Shown here: positions 35,268 to 44,513 of the stretch, one piece after another
How positions within the stretch are numbered: position 1 is the first letter of the stretch
How the letters are laid out: each line of letters starts with the position of its first letter
Assembly (NCBI RefSeq): GCF_902833645.1
Contig: NZ_CADFGE010000010.1
Span: 62,001 to 126,000 of the forward strand
DNA: 64,000 bases
Reading direction: 5' to 3'
From: Paraburkholderia fungorum
GTDB lineage: Bacteria > Pseudomonadota > Gammaproteobacteria > Burkholderiales > Burkholderiaceae
Made by a program: the position numbers and the translations under genes
The notes under the pieces: model-generated
Told to the model about the DNA's origin: nothing
Database searches by the model: none
Seen by the model: the letters and a program-made list of their open reading frames with translations, nothing else

Positions 35268-36407
35268 ATGCTTTCATGCGTAGCCGATTATCGGATCGCC
35301 GCCCGGAAACGTCTGCCGCGCCTTGCCTTCGACTATCTCGACGGCGGCGCCGAGGACGGCGACGCGTTGCGCCGCAATGCCGAGGCTTACCGTCAGTGGC
35401 TCTTCAAACCGCGTGTGCTGACCGACGTGTCGTGCTGCTCCAGCGCCACGCAGTTTTTTGGACGCGAGGCGGCCGCCCCGTTGATCGTCGGGCCGACCGG
35501 TCTGAATGGCCTGTTCTGGCCGCGTGCCGACGAACTGCTCGCCCACGCCGCGAGCGAGGCAGGGTTGCCCTTCGTTCTATCGACCGCCTCCACCTCCCTG
35601 CTCGAAGACGTGCGCGCCGCCGCGCCGCGCGGCGACCTGTGGATGCAGCTCTACGTGCAGCAGGATCGCGGTATTGCCGAAGACCTGATGCGGCGCGCGA
35701 GCGCGGCCGGTTTTTCCACACTGGTCCTGACGGTGGATGTGCCGGTGCACGGCAAACGCGATCAGGACACCCGCAACGGCTTCGCGCTGCCTTTACGGCT
35801 ATCGCCGCGGCTCATCGCCGATTGCATGCGCCATCCGCACTGGTGCTGGCAGATGGCGCGCCATGGTTCGCCGCAGTTGAAAAACATCGCGCGCAGCGTC
35901 GGCGAGCGGGCCGATCTGTCACGTCACGCCGCCATGCTCAGCCGGCAGATGGATTTGACGCTCGGCTGGACGGATCTCGAATGGGTCCGGCGGCACTGGA
36001 GCGGCAAGCTGATCGTGAAAGGCATCCAGGGGCGCGACGACGCATTGCTGGCGCTCGCCCATGGAGCGGATGGGATTGTGCTGTCGAATCACGGCGGACG
36101 GCAACTGGGCAGCACGTTCGCGCCGCTCGAACTGCTGCCGGACATCGCCGAAGCCGTGGGGACCCGTCTCGATGTCTTCGTCGACGGCGGCGTGCGACGC
36201 GGCAGCGATGCGTTGAAAGCCGTTTCTCTGGGCGCCCGCGGTGTTCTGCTCGGGCGGGCGCCGCTTTACGGTCTGGCCTCGCGCGGCGGCGCCGGCGTTA
36301 GAGAGGTGCTGGCCTTGATGCTGCAGGAAATGCATATCGCCATGCGCCTGCTGGGGTGCAGCGCGCTCGATCAACTGCAACCTGGGCTGGTCGAGCGCGC
36401 CGCATGA
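35268..36407 (+). CDS. FMN-dependent alpha-hydroxyacid oxidase/dehydrogenase (LldD-like)
   Basis: The 379-residue TIM-barrel protein has the N-terminal FDYLDGGAEDGDALRRN motif and the active-site segment IVLSNHGGRQLG with the catalytic His near residue 276. It ends with the FMN phosphate region VFVDGGVRRGSDALKAVSLGA. Members oxidise L-lactate, glycolate or mandelate to 2-oxo acids. It complements the D-specific FAD enzyme of the module, so both enantiomers of a hydroxy acid may be used. ATG 35268 follows GGAG by six bases. An 11-bp tandem repeat overlaps its stop codon. Confidence 0.9.
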   Translation: MLSCVADYRIAARKRLPRLAFDYLDGGAEDGDALRRNAEAYRQWLFKPRVLTDVSCCSSATQFFGREAAAPLIVGPTGLNGLFWPRADELLAHAASEAGLPFVLSTASTSLLEDVRAAAPRGDLWMQLYVQQDRGIAEDLMRRASAAGFSTLVLTVDVPVHGKRDQDTRNGFALPLRLSPRLIADCMRHPHWCWQMARHGSPQLKNIARSVGERADLSRHAAMLSRQMDLTLGWTDLEWVRRHWSGKLIVKGIQGRDDALLALAHGADGIVLSNHGGRQLGSTFAPLELLPDIAEAVGTRLDVFVDGGVRRGSDALKAVSLGARGVLLGRAPLYGLASRGGAGVREVLALMLQEMHIAMRLLGCSALDQLQPGLVERAA

Positions 36408-36451
36408 AGGTCGCATGAAGGTCGCATGAAGATCCCATGAGCGTCGCATGG
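36401..36451 (+). repeat. 11-bp tandem repeat overlapping a stop codon
   Basis: Units CGCATGAAGGT, CGCATGAAGGT, CGCATGAAGAT and CCCATGAGCGT run in tandem, then a partial fifth. The first overlaps the TGA of the oxidase gene. A related 11-bp repeat (GCATGTGAGTT) occurs at 52391-52423. Confidence 0.85.
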
Positions 36452-36465
36452 TAGCCATGCAATTC

Positions 36466-36493
36466 GTCACGGCCAAACGACGAATTCAACTAT
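36466..36493 (-). promoter_or_regulatory. Recurrent 28-bp sulfur-island motif, copy 2 (upstream of the sulfonate importer)
   Basis: The plus strand has GTCACGGCCAAACGA then CG-AATTC-A-ACTAT. It agrees with copy 1 at 25 of 28 positions and with copy 3 at 21 of 28. It lies about 200 bases before the binding-protein gene at 36692. The function is inferred from recurrence beside sulfur genes. Confidence 0.55.
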
Positions 36494-36691
36494 GCAAATC
36501 GGGAAAACGCGCACTTGCACACCACAAGTGCCGCGCGGCGCCATTCACGCGGTGTGGTTCGAACTACCGCAGATTTTCTTATCAGCAATGATTGGTTGGA
36601 TTCAGGCGCTCGCGAATCTAACTTGTAGTGCCGGCTGTTTGCCCACCTGAGCATTTTCAGCCCACTCCCCTCATTCGACTGGTATTGCCGC

Positions 36692-37759
36692 ATGCGCTAT
36701 TTCCGTCTGCTGAAATCTTTCTTCGCCGTGGCGGCCCTGTCGCTCGCCGCGGTTCACGCCTATGCCGACAAGCCGGCGGTGATCCGCATCGGCGTCGCGC
36801 AACAAGGCAACGGCGATCCGCCGACATTTGGCGGATCGCCTGCCGCGACTGTGCAATTGCAGCAGTCGCTCGAGAAAGAATTCGCCGCCGACGGCATCAA
36901 GGTCGAGTGGCTGTTCTTCAAAGGCGCCGGCCCCGCCGTCAACGAAGCGATCGCCAACAATTCACTCGACTTCGCCTACCAGGGCGATCTACCTGCGGTG
37001 CTCGGCCGCGCCAACGGCTTGAAAACGCGCCTGCTGCTCGCCTCGGGTGTCCGCTCCGGCGTCAAGATCGCCGTGCCCCCGGATTCGGACATCCGCTCGA
37101 TCAAAGACCTGAAAGGCCGGCGCGTATCGATCTTTCGCGGCACCAATCTGCAACTCGTCGCGGACAATGCGCTCGCCGCCAATCAGCTCGACGAGCGGGA
37201 TCTGCGCGTGATCAATCTCGACTCCGCGAGTTCGCTCGCCGCGCTGGCGTCCAAAGGAATCGACGCGTCGATCAACGATTACCACCTGTACAAGTTGCGC
37301 GACCAGGGCCTCGCGAAGATCGTCTACGAATCGCAGAACGACGGGCCGCAGTTCACCCGTCAGGCCCATCTGCTGGTGCTCGACAACTTCGATCGCGCGC
37401 ATCCGGATATCGTGCAACGCGTCGTCAACGTAGTCGTCAAAGGCGCGCAATGGTCGTCCGATGAAGCGAACCGCGACGCGCTCTTCAAGCTGTGGGCCAA
37501 AAGCGGGGTGCCCTATTCCTCCTGGCAGGCCGAATTCGCGAATCAAAGCCTGAAGGATCGCAACTCGCCGCTGATCGACCCGTTCATCGTGGCGCGCTAT
37601 AAGGCGGTTGCCGCGGATGCACTGAAACTCAAACTGATCCGTCAGCCGGTCCAGGTCGACAACTGGTTCGAAACGAAATATCTCGACAACGCGCTACGCA
37701 CGCAACAACTCGACCACTACTGGACGCGCTACGACGCCGCCGGCAAGCCGCTTAGCTAA
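36692..37759 (+). CDS. Aliphatic-sulfonate-type ABC substrate-binding protein (SsuA-like)
   Basis: The 355-residue protein has a Sec signal (MRYFRLLKSFFAVAALSLAA, cleavage near AYADK) and an SsuA-like fold with VEWLFFKGAGPAVNEAIANN and LDFAYQGDLPAVLGRANG. The C-terminal part has the WFETKYLD region seen in SsuA proteins. It delivers an organosulfur anion to the permeases encoded next. It begins the plus-strand half of the sulfur island. Confidence 0.9.
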   Translation: MRYFRLLKSFFAVAALSLAAVHAYADKPAVIRIGVAQQGNGDPPTFGGSPAATVQLQQSLEKEFAADGIKVEWLFFKGAGPAVNEAIANNSLDFAYQGDLPAVLGRANGLKTRLLLASGVRSGVKIAVPPDSDIRSIKDLKGRRVSIFRGTNLQLVADNALAANQLDERDLRVINLDSASSLAALASKGIDASINDYHLYKLRDQGLAKIVYESQNDGPQFTRQAHLLVLDNFDRAHPDIVQRVVNVVVKGAQWSSDEANRDALFKLWAKSGVPYSSWQAEFANQSLKDRNSPLIDPFIVARYKAVAADALKLKLIRQPVQVDNWFETKYLDNALRTQQLDHYWTRYDAAGKPLS

Positions 37760-37775
37760 AACGGAAGCGATCACG

Positions 37776-38630
37776 ATGAGCGAAACCGCCCTCCATGTCG
37801 AGCGCGACCGGCTCGGCCACGCTGCCGCGGCGCCGCGCGCGCCGCTCTACCGCAATGCACGCTTGCGCGCCCTCGCCTGGCGGCTCGCGCCGTGGATATT
37901 GCCGGCGGTCCTGTTCGCCTTATGGAGCATCGGTTGCGAGCGCGGCTGGATCGCGCCGCAGATCCTGCCGCCGCCTGAGCGCGTGTTCGACACCTTCGTC
38001 GAGCTTGCGAGGAGCGGCGACCTGGTCAGCAACACGCTGATCAGTCTGCAACGCGTGCTGTTCGGTTTCGCCGCGGGCACCCTGCTCGGTTTTGCGCTTG
38101 GCGCGGCGCTCGGCCTGTCGCGCACCTTCGAAGCCTACGTGTTGCCGAGCTTCAATGCGCTCGTGCAGATTCCCGTGCTCGGCTGGCTGCCGTTTCTGCT
38201 GCTGCTCGTCGGTGTAGGCGAGCCGCTCAAATACATTCTGATCGCGCATGCCGCGCTGGTTCCCGTGACGTTGAGCACGCTGCAAGGATTCCGCCAGACC
38301 CCCGCGTCGCTCGATGAAGTCGCACGCGTATTCGAATACAGCGGCTGGCAACGAATCTTTTATCTCGTGCTGCCCGCGGCCGTGCCGACGCTTGCCACCG
38401 GCGTACGGCTTGCGTTCACCAAAGCCTGGCTCGCGCTGGTAGTGGTCGAACTGGTGGCCTCGTCCGAAGGGCTTGGCTATCTGATCGTCTACGGCCGGCA
38501 GTTGTTTCAGCTCGATCTGGTGATGGCGTCGGTGGTGGTGGTCGGCGCGATCGGTTACGCGATGAATCGTTTGCTCGACGCACTCGAAGCGCGTTTGCGG
38601 CGCGGTCAACCGTCGGCGTTTCGCGAGTAA
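37776..38630 (+). CDS. Sulfonate-type ABC permease, first of two
   Basis: The 284-residue protein has about six helices and the core EAA loop in ARVFEYSGWQRIFYLVLPAA near residues 187-206. It resembles SsuC. GGAAG precedes the ATG. It lies directly after the binding-protein gene and before a second, different permease, so the channel may be a heterodimer. Confidence 0.9.
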   Translation: MSETALHVERDRLGHAAAAPRAPLYRNARLRALAWRLAPWILPAVLFALWSIGCERGWIAPQILPPPERVFDTFVELARSGDLVSNTLISLQRVLFGFAAGTLLGFALGAALGLSRTFEAYVLPSFNALVQIPVLGWLPFLLLLVGVGEPLKYILIAHAALVPVTLSTLQGFRQTPASLDEVARVFEYSGWQRIFYLVLPAAVPTLATGVRLAFTKAWLALVVVELVASSEGLGYLIVYGRQLFQLDLVMASVVVVGAIGYAMNRLLDALEARLRRGQPSAFRE

Positions 38631-38672
38631 TGGCGCCAAACGCTGCCATGCATCGCTTGTGAGGTATCTACG

Positions 38673-39554
38673 ATGAGTCTTGCTCTTTTCAAGCGCAGCT
38701 CGGGCGTGAAGCAGGCAACACCTGCGTCCTGCGACTGCGCTAACGTGCCCGCCTCCTTCCAGCGCGCCGCGCGGCCACGCCGGCCGCTGCTCACACGCGT
38801 CGACTGGCGCGGCGCCGTCTTGCCGGTCGTCGCCATTGCAATCTGGTGGGCTGTCTCGCAAGCGCACCTGAGCAAAAGCGGCCTGCTGGTCAGCCCCGCG
38901 CAGGTGCTGGCCACCGCCTGGCAGCAGATTGTCAGCGGCGCGCTGTTCAGGGCCCTCAGCGCGTCGCTCGCGCGCGAAGCCAGCGGCTTCGTGATCGGCA
39001 CACTGGGCGGCCTGCTGCTTGGCAGCGTGCTCGGTTTCTCGCGTCTCGCCACGCGCATGATCGGCCCGAGTTTCGACACGTTCAAACAGATCTCGCTGTT
39101 CGCATGGATTCCGCTGATTTCCGTGTGGTTCGGCCTCGGCGATGCGGCCAAAGTCGTGTTCCTCTCGCTCGCGGCCTTGCTGCCGGTCGCCGCGCACACA
39201 TGCGACGGCATTCACGCAGTACCGCGCGCCTATATCGAAGTCGCGCGCGCATTCCGCTATTCGCGCTGGCAATTGATCCGCGCGGTCATTCTGCCGGCCG
39301 CGCTGCCGTCGATTTTCACCGGCATCTATCTCGCGCTGATCTATTCGTGGCTCGCCACGCTCGGCGCGGAATATCTGCTGGTGGCGGGCAGCGGGATCGG
39401 CAATACGCTGATCGACGGCAGCGAACAGTTCCGCATGGATCTGGTGCTGTTCGGCGTGATCGTGGTCGGGGTGACCGGCTGGGCGCTGAACGCGCTGGCG
39501 CGCGCGGTGGAGCGAGCGATCTTTGCGCGCCGCTCACAGGTGCCGGCACGATAG
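38673..39554 (+). CDS. Sulfonate-type ABC permease, second of two
   Basis: The 293-residue protein has an N-terminal cytoplasmic extension of about 40 residues, then the permease core with the EAA loop ARAFRYSRWQLIRAVILPAA near residues 191-210. Sequence resembles SsuC but is clearly different from the preceding permease. It ends before a 111-bp gap leading to the ATPase gene. Usual SsuABC systems have one permease gene. Confidence 0.9.
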   Translation: MSLALFKRSSGVKQATPASCDCANVPASFQRAARPRRPLLTRVDWRGAVLPVVAIAIWWAVSQAHLSKSGLLVSPAQVLATAWQQIVSGALFRALSASLAREASGFVIGTLGGLLLGSVLGFSRLATRMIGPSFDTFKQISLFAWIPLISVWFGLGDAAKVVFLSLAALLPVAAHTCDGIHAVPRAYIEVARAFRYSRWQLIRAVILPAALPSIFTGIYLALIYSWLATLGAEYLLVAGSGIGNTLIDGSEQFRMDLVLFGVIVVGVTGWALNALARAVERAIFARRSQVPAR

Positions 39555-39665
39555 ACACGCCGTATTCGCGATTCACCGAGGGCGCGCCGCGGATACACCG
39601 AACCCACACCGAAAACGTACCAAACGCGCACCGTATTTGCCCCGAACACAGATCAAGGTCCACCC

Positions 39666-40532
39666 ATGACTTCTTCCACGCTTGCCGAAAGCATCGACAT
39701 TCTCCACGTCAGCAAACGCTATGCGCAGCAGGACGGCACCCCGCTCGCGGTACTCGACGATATCAGCCTGCGGGTGCGTCCCGGCGAATTCGTCAGCGTG
39801 GTCGGGTCCAGCGGTTGCGGCAAGTCGACCTTACTACGTCTGATCGCGGGACTGGATAGCGATTACATCGGCGATATCGTCGTTGCCGGCGAAAAGGTCC
39901 GCGATACGTCGCTCGAACGCGGCATCGTGTTTCAGGATCATCGACTGTTTCCGTGGCTCACGGCGTCGCAAAACATTCTCGCCGCGTTGCGCAATGCGCC
40001 GCTGTCAGTGCGCGAAAAACGCGATGCGGTCGCGCAGCACATCGAACTCGTCGGCCTGAAAGGCTTCGAAAATGCGTATCCGCATCAGTTGTCGGGCGGC
40101 ATGGCGCAACGCGTGGCGATCGCCCGCGGTCTCGTGAACCGTCCGCGCGTCCTGCTGCTCGACGAACCGTTCGGCGCGCTCGACGCGCTCACGCGCGGCC
40201 GCTTGCAGAACGAACTGCAACGCATCTGGGAACACGAGCGCATCACGATGATTCTCGTCACGCACGACGTGGACGAGGCGCTCTACCTCGGCGACCGCGT
40301 CGTCACGATGGCGCCGCGTCCCGGTCGCATCAAACGGATTGTCGACGTGGCCTTGCCGCGTCCACGCGAGCGTAACGATCCCCGCTTCATTCGTTTGCGC
40401 GACGAGGTACTGGCCGATTTCGCCGAACACGACGGCGCGCGCCGCGACCCTCATGAAGACGAACCGCCGCACGGCGGCACGCGCATTCCGGTCGCGAGTC
40501 CGCCGATCACCGAATGGCGGCTCGCGTGGTGA
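39666..40532 (+). CDS. Sulfonate-type ABC ATPase (SsuB-like)
   Basis: The 288-residue protein has Walker A VVGSSGCGKSTLLRLIAG near residue 45, signature LSGGMAQRVAIARGL, Walker B VLLLDEPFGALD and switch His in LVTHDVDEALYLGD. This is the SsuB/TauB type. The C-terminal tail is longer than usual and is rich in Pro, His and Arg. It follows the two permeases and precedes the monooxygenase. Confidence 0.93.
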   Translation: MTSSTLAESIDILHVSKRYAQQDGTPLAVLDDISLRVRPGEFVSVVGSSGCGKSTLLRLIAGLDSDYIGDIVVAGEKVRDTSLERGIVFQDHRLFPWLTASQNILAALRNAPLSVREKRDAVAQHIELVGLKGFENAYPHQLSGGMAQRVAIARGLVNRPRVLLLDEPFGALDALTRGRLQNELQRIWEHERITMILVTHDVDEALYLGDRVVTMAPRPGRIKRIVDVALPRPRERNDPRFIRLRDEVLADFAEHDGARRDPHEDEPPHGGTRIPVASPPITEWRLAW

Positions 40533-40578
40533 GGTCCACCGCATTTTCCATACCTATAAACCCTTCACGGAGCAAACG

Positions 40579-41970
40579 ATGAGCGGTGAAAATCAGCAGA
40601 AGCGGCAGATCAAACTGGGCGCTTTCCTGATGGAGACAGGCCACCATATCGCCGCATGGCGACATCCGGATGCGCACGCAAGTGGCGGACTCGACTTCGC
40701 ACACTATGCGGAACTTGCGCAGATCGCGGAGCGCGCCAAATTCGATGCGGTATTTTTCGCCGACAGCGTAAGCGTGCGGGACACGAATCTGCCCGCGCTA
40801 TCGCGCACGGCGCGCGCCGATCATTTCGAACCGTTGACGCTGCTGTCCGCGCTTTCGGTCGTGACGAAGCACGTTGGGCTGATCGCAACCGTCTCCACGA
40901 CATTCAACGAACCGTATAACCTCGCGCGCAAATTCGCGTCGCTCGATCATCTGAGCGGCGGCCGCTCGGGCTGGAATCTCGTCACGTCGAGCACCGAATC
41001 CGAGGCGCTCAATTTCAGTTTCGAACGCCATCCGGAACACGCGATCCGCTATGAACGCGCGCGCGAGTTCTACGACGTGGTCGCCGGCCTGTGGGATAGC
41101 TGGGAAGACGATGCATTTATCCGCGACAAGGCAAGCGGCGTCTATTTCGACCCGGACAAGCTGCATGTGCTCAATCACGCCGGCAAGCACTTCAAGGTGC
41201 GCGGTCCGCTGAACGTCGCGCGTTCGCCGCAGGGGTGGCCGGTTGTGGTGCAGGCCGGCGCATCGGAGGCGGGACGCGAACTCGCGGCGCAAACCGCGGA
41301 GGTGATCTTCGTCGCGCATCAGACGCTCGACGAAGCGCAGTCGTTCTATCGCGACGTCAAAGGCCGTCTCGCGAAATATGGCCGTGCGCCGGATCATCTG
41401 AAGATCATGCCGGGCATTTTCCCGATCATCGGCCGCACCCAGGAAGAAGCCGACGCGAAATTCGCCGCGCTGCAGGACCTGATCCATCCGACTGTGGGCC
41501 TGTCGCTGCTGTCGAATATGTCGGGTGGCGTGGACCTGTCACAGTACCCCGTCGACGGCCCGCTGCCCGAGCTGCCGGAAACCAACGGCGGCAAGAGCCG
41601 CCAACGGCTGTTGTTCGATCTCGCGCGGCGCGAAAACCTGACCATTCGCGATCTGTACCTGCGTATTGCCGGCGCGCGCGGTCATCAGCAGGTAGTCGGC
41701 ACGCCGCAAAGCATCGCGGACCAGTTGCAGCAATGGTTCGAAGAAGAAGGCGCCGATGGCTTCAACATCATGTCGCCGTGGCTGCCGGGCGGCCTGACCG
41801 AGTTCGCCGACCTGGTGGTGCCGGAGCTGCAACGGCGTGGGCTTTTCCGCACCGAATACGAGGGACGCACGCTGCGCGAGAATCTTGGGCTGCCGCGACC
41901 TGCCAACCGTTATACCGACGTGGCAAAACAGCCGCCAGCCACGTTCTCTTTCGCCAGGAGCATCGCATGA
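40579..41970 (+). CDS. NtaA/SnaA/DszA-family flavin-dependent monooxygenase (DszA-like)
   Basis: The 463-residue protein belongs to the bacterial luciferase-like (LLM) class. Hallmarks are KLGAFLMETGHHIAAWRH at the N-terminus, FDAVFFADSV near residue 55, SLDHLSGGRSGWNLVTS near residue 125 and the C-terminal GARGHQQVVGTPQSIADQL. DszA itself uses FMNH2 to cleave a C-S bond of dibenzothiophene sulfone; relatives act on other sulfones, nitrilotriacetate or pristinamycin. ACGGAG precedes ATG 40579 by seven bases. Its stop overlaps the next gene's ATG (ATGA), so they are coupled. No flavin reductase gene is in the window. Confidence 0.9.
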   Translation: MSGENQQKRQIKLGAFLMETGHHIAAWRHPDAHASGGLDFAHYAELAQIAERAKFDAVFFADSVSVRDTNLPALSRTARADHFEPLTLLSALSVVTKHVGLIATVSTTFNEPYNLARKFASLDHLSGGRSGWNLVTSSTESEALNFSFERHPEHAIRYERAREFYDVVAGLWDSWEDDAFIRDKASGVYFDPDKLHVLNHAGKHFKVRGPLNVARSPQGWPVVVQAGASEAGRELAAQTAEVIFVAHQTLDEAQSFYRDVKGRLAKYGRAPDHLKIMPGIFPIIGRTQEEADAKFAALQDLIHPTVGLSLLSNMSGGVDLSQYPVDGPLPELPETNGGKSRQRLLFDLARRENLTIRDLYLRIAGARGHQQVVGTPQSIADQLQQWFEEEGADGFNIMSPWLPGGLTEFADLVVPELQRRGLFRTEYEGRTLRENLGLPRPANRYTDVAKQPPATFSFARSIA

Positions 41971-42914
41971 GCGCAGCCGCATTGCAGGAAACACAATCGA
42001 TTCAGGTTCACCCGCTTTCCGCGCATATCGGCGCCGAGATTCACGGTGTCGATCTCACGCGGAAACTGGACGCGCGCCAGATCGCGGAGATTCGCGCGGC
42101 GCTGCTCAAATGGCGCGTCGTGTTCTTTCGCGAGCAATTCCTGACGCACGAACAACACGTCGCGTTCTCGGCGCAGTTCGGCGAGCTGACCCTGGGGCAT
42201 CCGGTGTTCGGCCATGTCGAGGGCCACCCGGAGGTCTACTCGATCTCCAAGTACCGCAAGGCCACGCGTTTCGAGGGGCAAACGCTGCAACGCCCCTGGA
42301 CCGGCTGGCATACGGACGTAACCGCCGCGGTCAATCCGCCCTGGGCCTCGATCCTGCGCGGCGTGACGATTCCGCCTTACGGCGGCGACACGCAGTGGAC
42401 CAGCCTCGTGGCCGCGTATCAGAAGCTCTCCGCACCGTTGCGTGCGTTCGTCGATGGCCTGCGCGGGCTGCATCGTTTCACGCCGCCTGCCGGCGCGAGC
42501 GGTACGGAGGCGTTTGTGAAAGCCGTCGAGCAACGCATTCTCGTCACCGAACATCCGCTCGTCAGAGTGCACCCGGAGACCGGCGAGCGGGCACTGTATG
42601 TGAGCCCGAGCTTCCTGAAGTCGATCGTCGGCGTGACGCCGCGCGAGAGTCAGGTGCTGCTCGAACTGCTCTGGGAACATGTAACACGGCCGGAATTCAC
42701 GGTGCGTTTCAGATGGGAGGCCGGCAGCGTCGCCTTCTGGGACAACCGCGCGACGGCTCACCTCGCCCCCACCGATATTTTCGATCTCGACTTCGACCGG
42801 CAGTTGTATCGCACCACGCTGGTCGGCGACGTGCCGGTGGGGCCGGACGGCACGCCCTCGGTGGCGGTCGAAGGCTCGCCGGTAAGCGCCGCTGCCGCAG
42901 TCGCGTTGAACTGA
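41967..42914 (+). CDS. TauD/TfdA-family Fe(II)/2-oxoglutarate dioxygenase
   Basis: The 315-residue protein has the facial triad His115-x-Asp117 in GWHTDVTA and His265 in DNRATAHLAP, with the 2-oxoglutarate-binding Arg282 in RQLYRTTL. Length and motifs match TauD and the alkylsulfatase AtsK. It would hydroxylate a carbon next to sulfur and so release sulfite or sulfate, in the cytoplasm. It overlaps the DszA-like gene by four bases. Substrate not known. Confidence 0.93.
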   Translation: MSAAALQETQSIQVHPLSAHIGAEIHGVDLTRKLDARQIAEIRAALLKWRVVFFREQFLTHEQHVAFSAQFGELTLGHPVFGHVEGHPEVYSISKYRKATRFEGQTLQRPWTGWHTDVTAAVNPPWASILRGVTIPPYGGDTQWTSLVAAYQKLSAPLRAFVDGLRGLHRFTPPAGASGTEAFVKAVEQRILVTEHPLVRVHPETGERALYVSPSFLKSIVGVTPRESQVLLELLWEHVTRPEFTVRFRWEAGSVAFWDNRATAHLAPTDIFDLDFDRQLYRTTLVGDVPVGPDGTPSVAVEGSPVSAAAAVALN

Positions 42915-42973
42915 GTACCGCGCCCTCGACCTCTATCTCTACCTCTTCCCTACCGGGTCCCCCGGAGCTACTG

Positions 42974-44215
42974 ATGACTCTGCAGGCTTCACCCGTTGCG
43001 GCCGCCGAACACCCGGCGGCCGCACCTCGCTCCTATCCACCCGCCCACATCATCACCTCCGACGCCGAGGCGATCGGCATCGCGCGGAATCTCGCCAGCC
43101 GCTTCGCCGTGGATGCCGCGCGCCGCGACCGGGAGCGCAGGTTACCGCTCGACGAACTGAACGCCTGTTCGCAAGCGGGACTTTGGGCAATGACCGTGCC
43201 CAAGGCCTACGGCGGCGCCCAGGTCTCCTATGTCACTGTGGGGCGTGTGTTCGCGACTCTTGCCGCGGCCGATCCGTCGATCGCGCAAATCCAGCAGAAC
43301 CATAACAGCGCCGTGTTCTGGCTCTGGAAAACCGGCAGCGAACAACAACGTGCCCATTTTCTCGGTGCGATCCTGCGCGGCGCGCGCTTCGGCAACGCCA
43401 ACGTCGATGCGGGCCCACCGCCGGTTCCCGGCCCCCGGATGAGCATTACACCGGACGAAGCCGGTTATCGCCTGTCCGGCCGCAAGCTCTATGCAACCGG
43501 CGCCCTGTTTGCCGACTATGTCTCGACGATCGGTCAGGACGAACAGGGCCGCCGCATCGTGGCGATCGTGCCTGCAGGACATCCGGGCATGAACATCGTC
43601 GACGATTGGGAGAGTTTCGGTCAGAAGACCACCGCGAGCGGAACGGTCATCTTCGACAACGTATGGGTACCTGCGCTCAACGTCCTGCCGATTTACCGAA
43701 GCTACGAAGAATGGCCGCAAAACGCGATCACGCAGATCAGTCACGCCGGTATCGACGCGGGTATCGCACGCGCCGCCCTCGACGCGACGATCGCCTTCAT
43801 CCGGCAACGTGCGTCCAATCCGTCCACGCCGCCGACAGGGCCGATCCATTCCGATCCGTACGTCATCTTCCAGCTCGGCGAACTGAAGACCCGATTGCAC
43901 GCGGCCGAGGCCATGCTGGAGCGTGCCGGACACGAAATCGACTTATGCCTCGACGACCCGCAACCCGACTCGCTTGCCAAGGCGTCGATCGCCGTGGCCG
44001 AAGCCAAGGCGTTGACAACGGAAATCGCGATCCAGGCCAGCAACCAGTTGTTCGATCTGGCGGGCACCCGCTCGACGCATCCGTCATTCAATCTCGACCG
44101 GCATTGGCGCGACGCACGGGTTCATACCCTGCACGACCCGGTGCGCTGGAAATACGCAGCCGTCGGCAACTTTTATCTCAACGGCGTCAGACCACCCAGC
44201 AGCGGACAGACCTGA
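42974..44215 (+). CDS. SfnB/DszC-type acyl-CoA-dehydrogenase-fold monooxygenase
   Basis: The 413-residue protein has an acyl-CoA dehydrogenase fold. It shows LWAMTVPKAYGGAQVSYVTV near residue 80, IAQIQQNHNSAVFWLW near residue 115, LSGRKLYATGALFADYV near residue 175 and a C-terminal VHTLHDPVRWKYAAVGNF. This pattern is that of SfnB and DszC, which oxidise sulfur compounds with reduced flavin rather than dehydrogenate thioesters. It follows the dioxygenase gene by 59 bases, with GGAG before its ATG. It would supply the S-oxidation step of a 4S-like route. Confidence 0.88.
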   Translation: MTLQASPVAAAEHPAAAPRSYPPAHIITSDAEAIGIARNLASRFAVDAARRDRERRLPLDELNACSQAGLWAMTVPKAYGGAQVSYVTVGRVFATLAAADPSIAQIQQNHNSAVFWLWKTGSEQQRAHFLGAILRGARFGNANVDAGPPPVPGPRMSITPDEAGYRLSGRKLYATGALFADYVSTIGQDEQGRRIVAIVPAGHPGMNIVDDWESFGQKTTASGTVIFDNVWVPALNVLPIYRSYEEWPQNAITQISHAGIDAGIARAALDATIAFIRQRASNPSTPPTGPIHSDPYVIFQLGELKTRLHAAEAMLERAGHEIDLCLDDPQPDSLAKASIAVAEAKALTTEIAIQASNQLFDLAGTRSTHPSFNLDRHWRDARVHTLHDPVRWKYAAVGNFYLNGVRPPSSGQT

Positions 44216-44348
44216 AGAGACCGTAGCCGGAAGTACGCGGACCTGGTTGGGCAGCATCGCCGCCAACGATGAAACGGAACCGGCGCTATGACACACGGCA
44301 GGAACGCTACGGCATGCCTATCGCTGCATCGTTCTGCACCTCGAATGA

Positions 44349-44376
44349 ATAGCAGAATTCGTTGTTTTGCATTGCC
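44349..44376 (+). promoter_or_regulatory. Recurrent 28-bp sulfur-island motif, copy 3 (upstream of the SfnG-like gene)
   Basis: ATAGCAGAATTCGTTG then TTTTGCATTGCC on the plus strand matches copy 2 at 21 of 28 positions, including the core GAATTCGT. It lies about 137 bases before the SfnG-like start, in a 298-bp gap without other genes. Confidence 0.45.
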
Positions 44377-44513
44377 AACTCTCGCGTGATTTACTGCAGG
44401 CACTTAAGTCCTCGCGCCGTGTGCGCCAGCGGTTGACTGAGCCGCGCACAGCGATTTCCCAAGCCGCTTCATCGAACACACGCCCCGTCATACGGTCGGC
44501 ACGGATACGCCCT

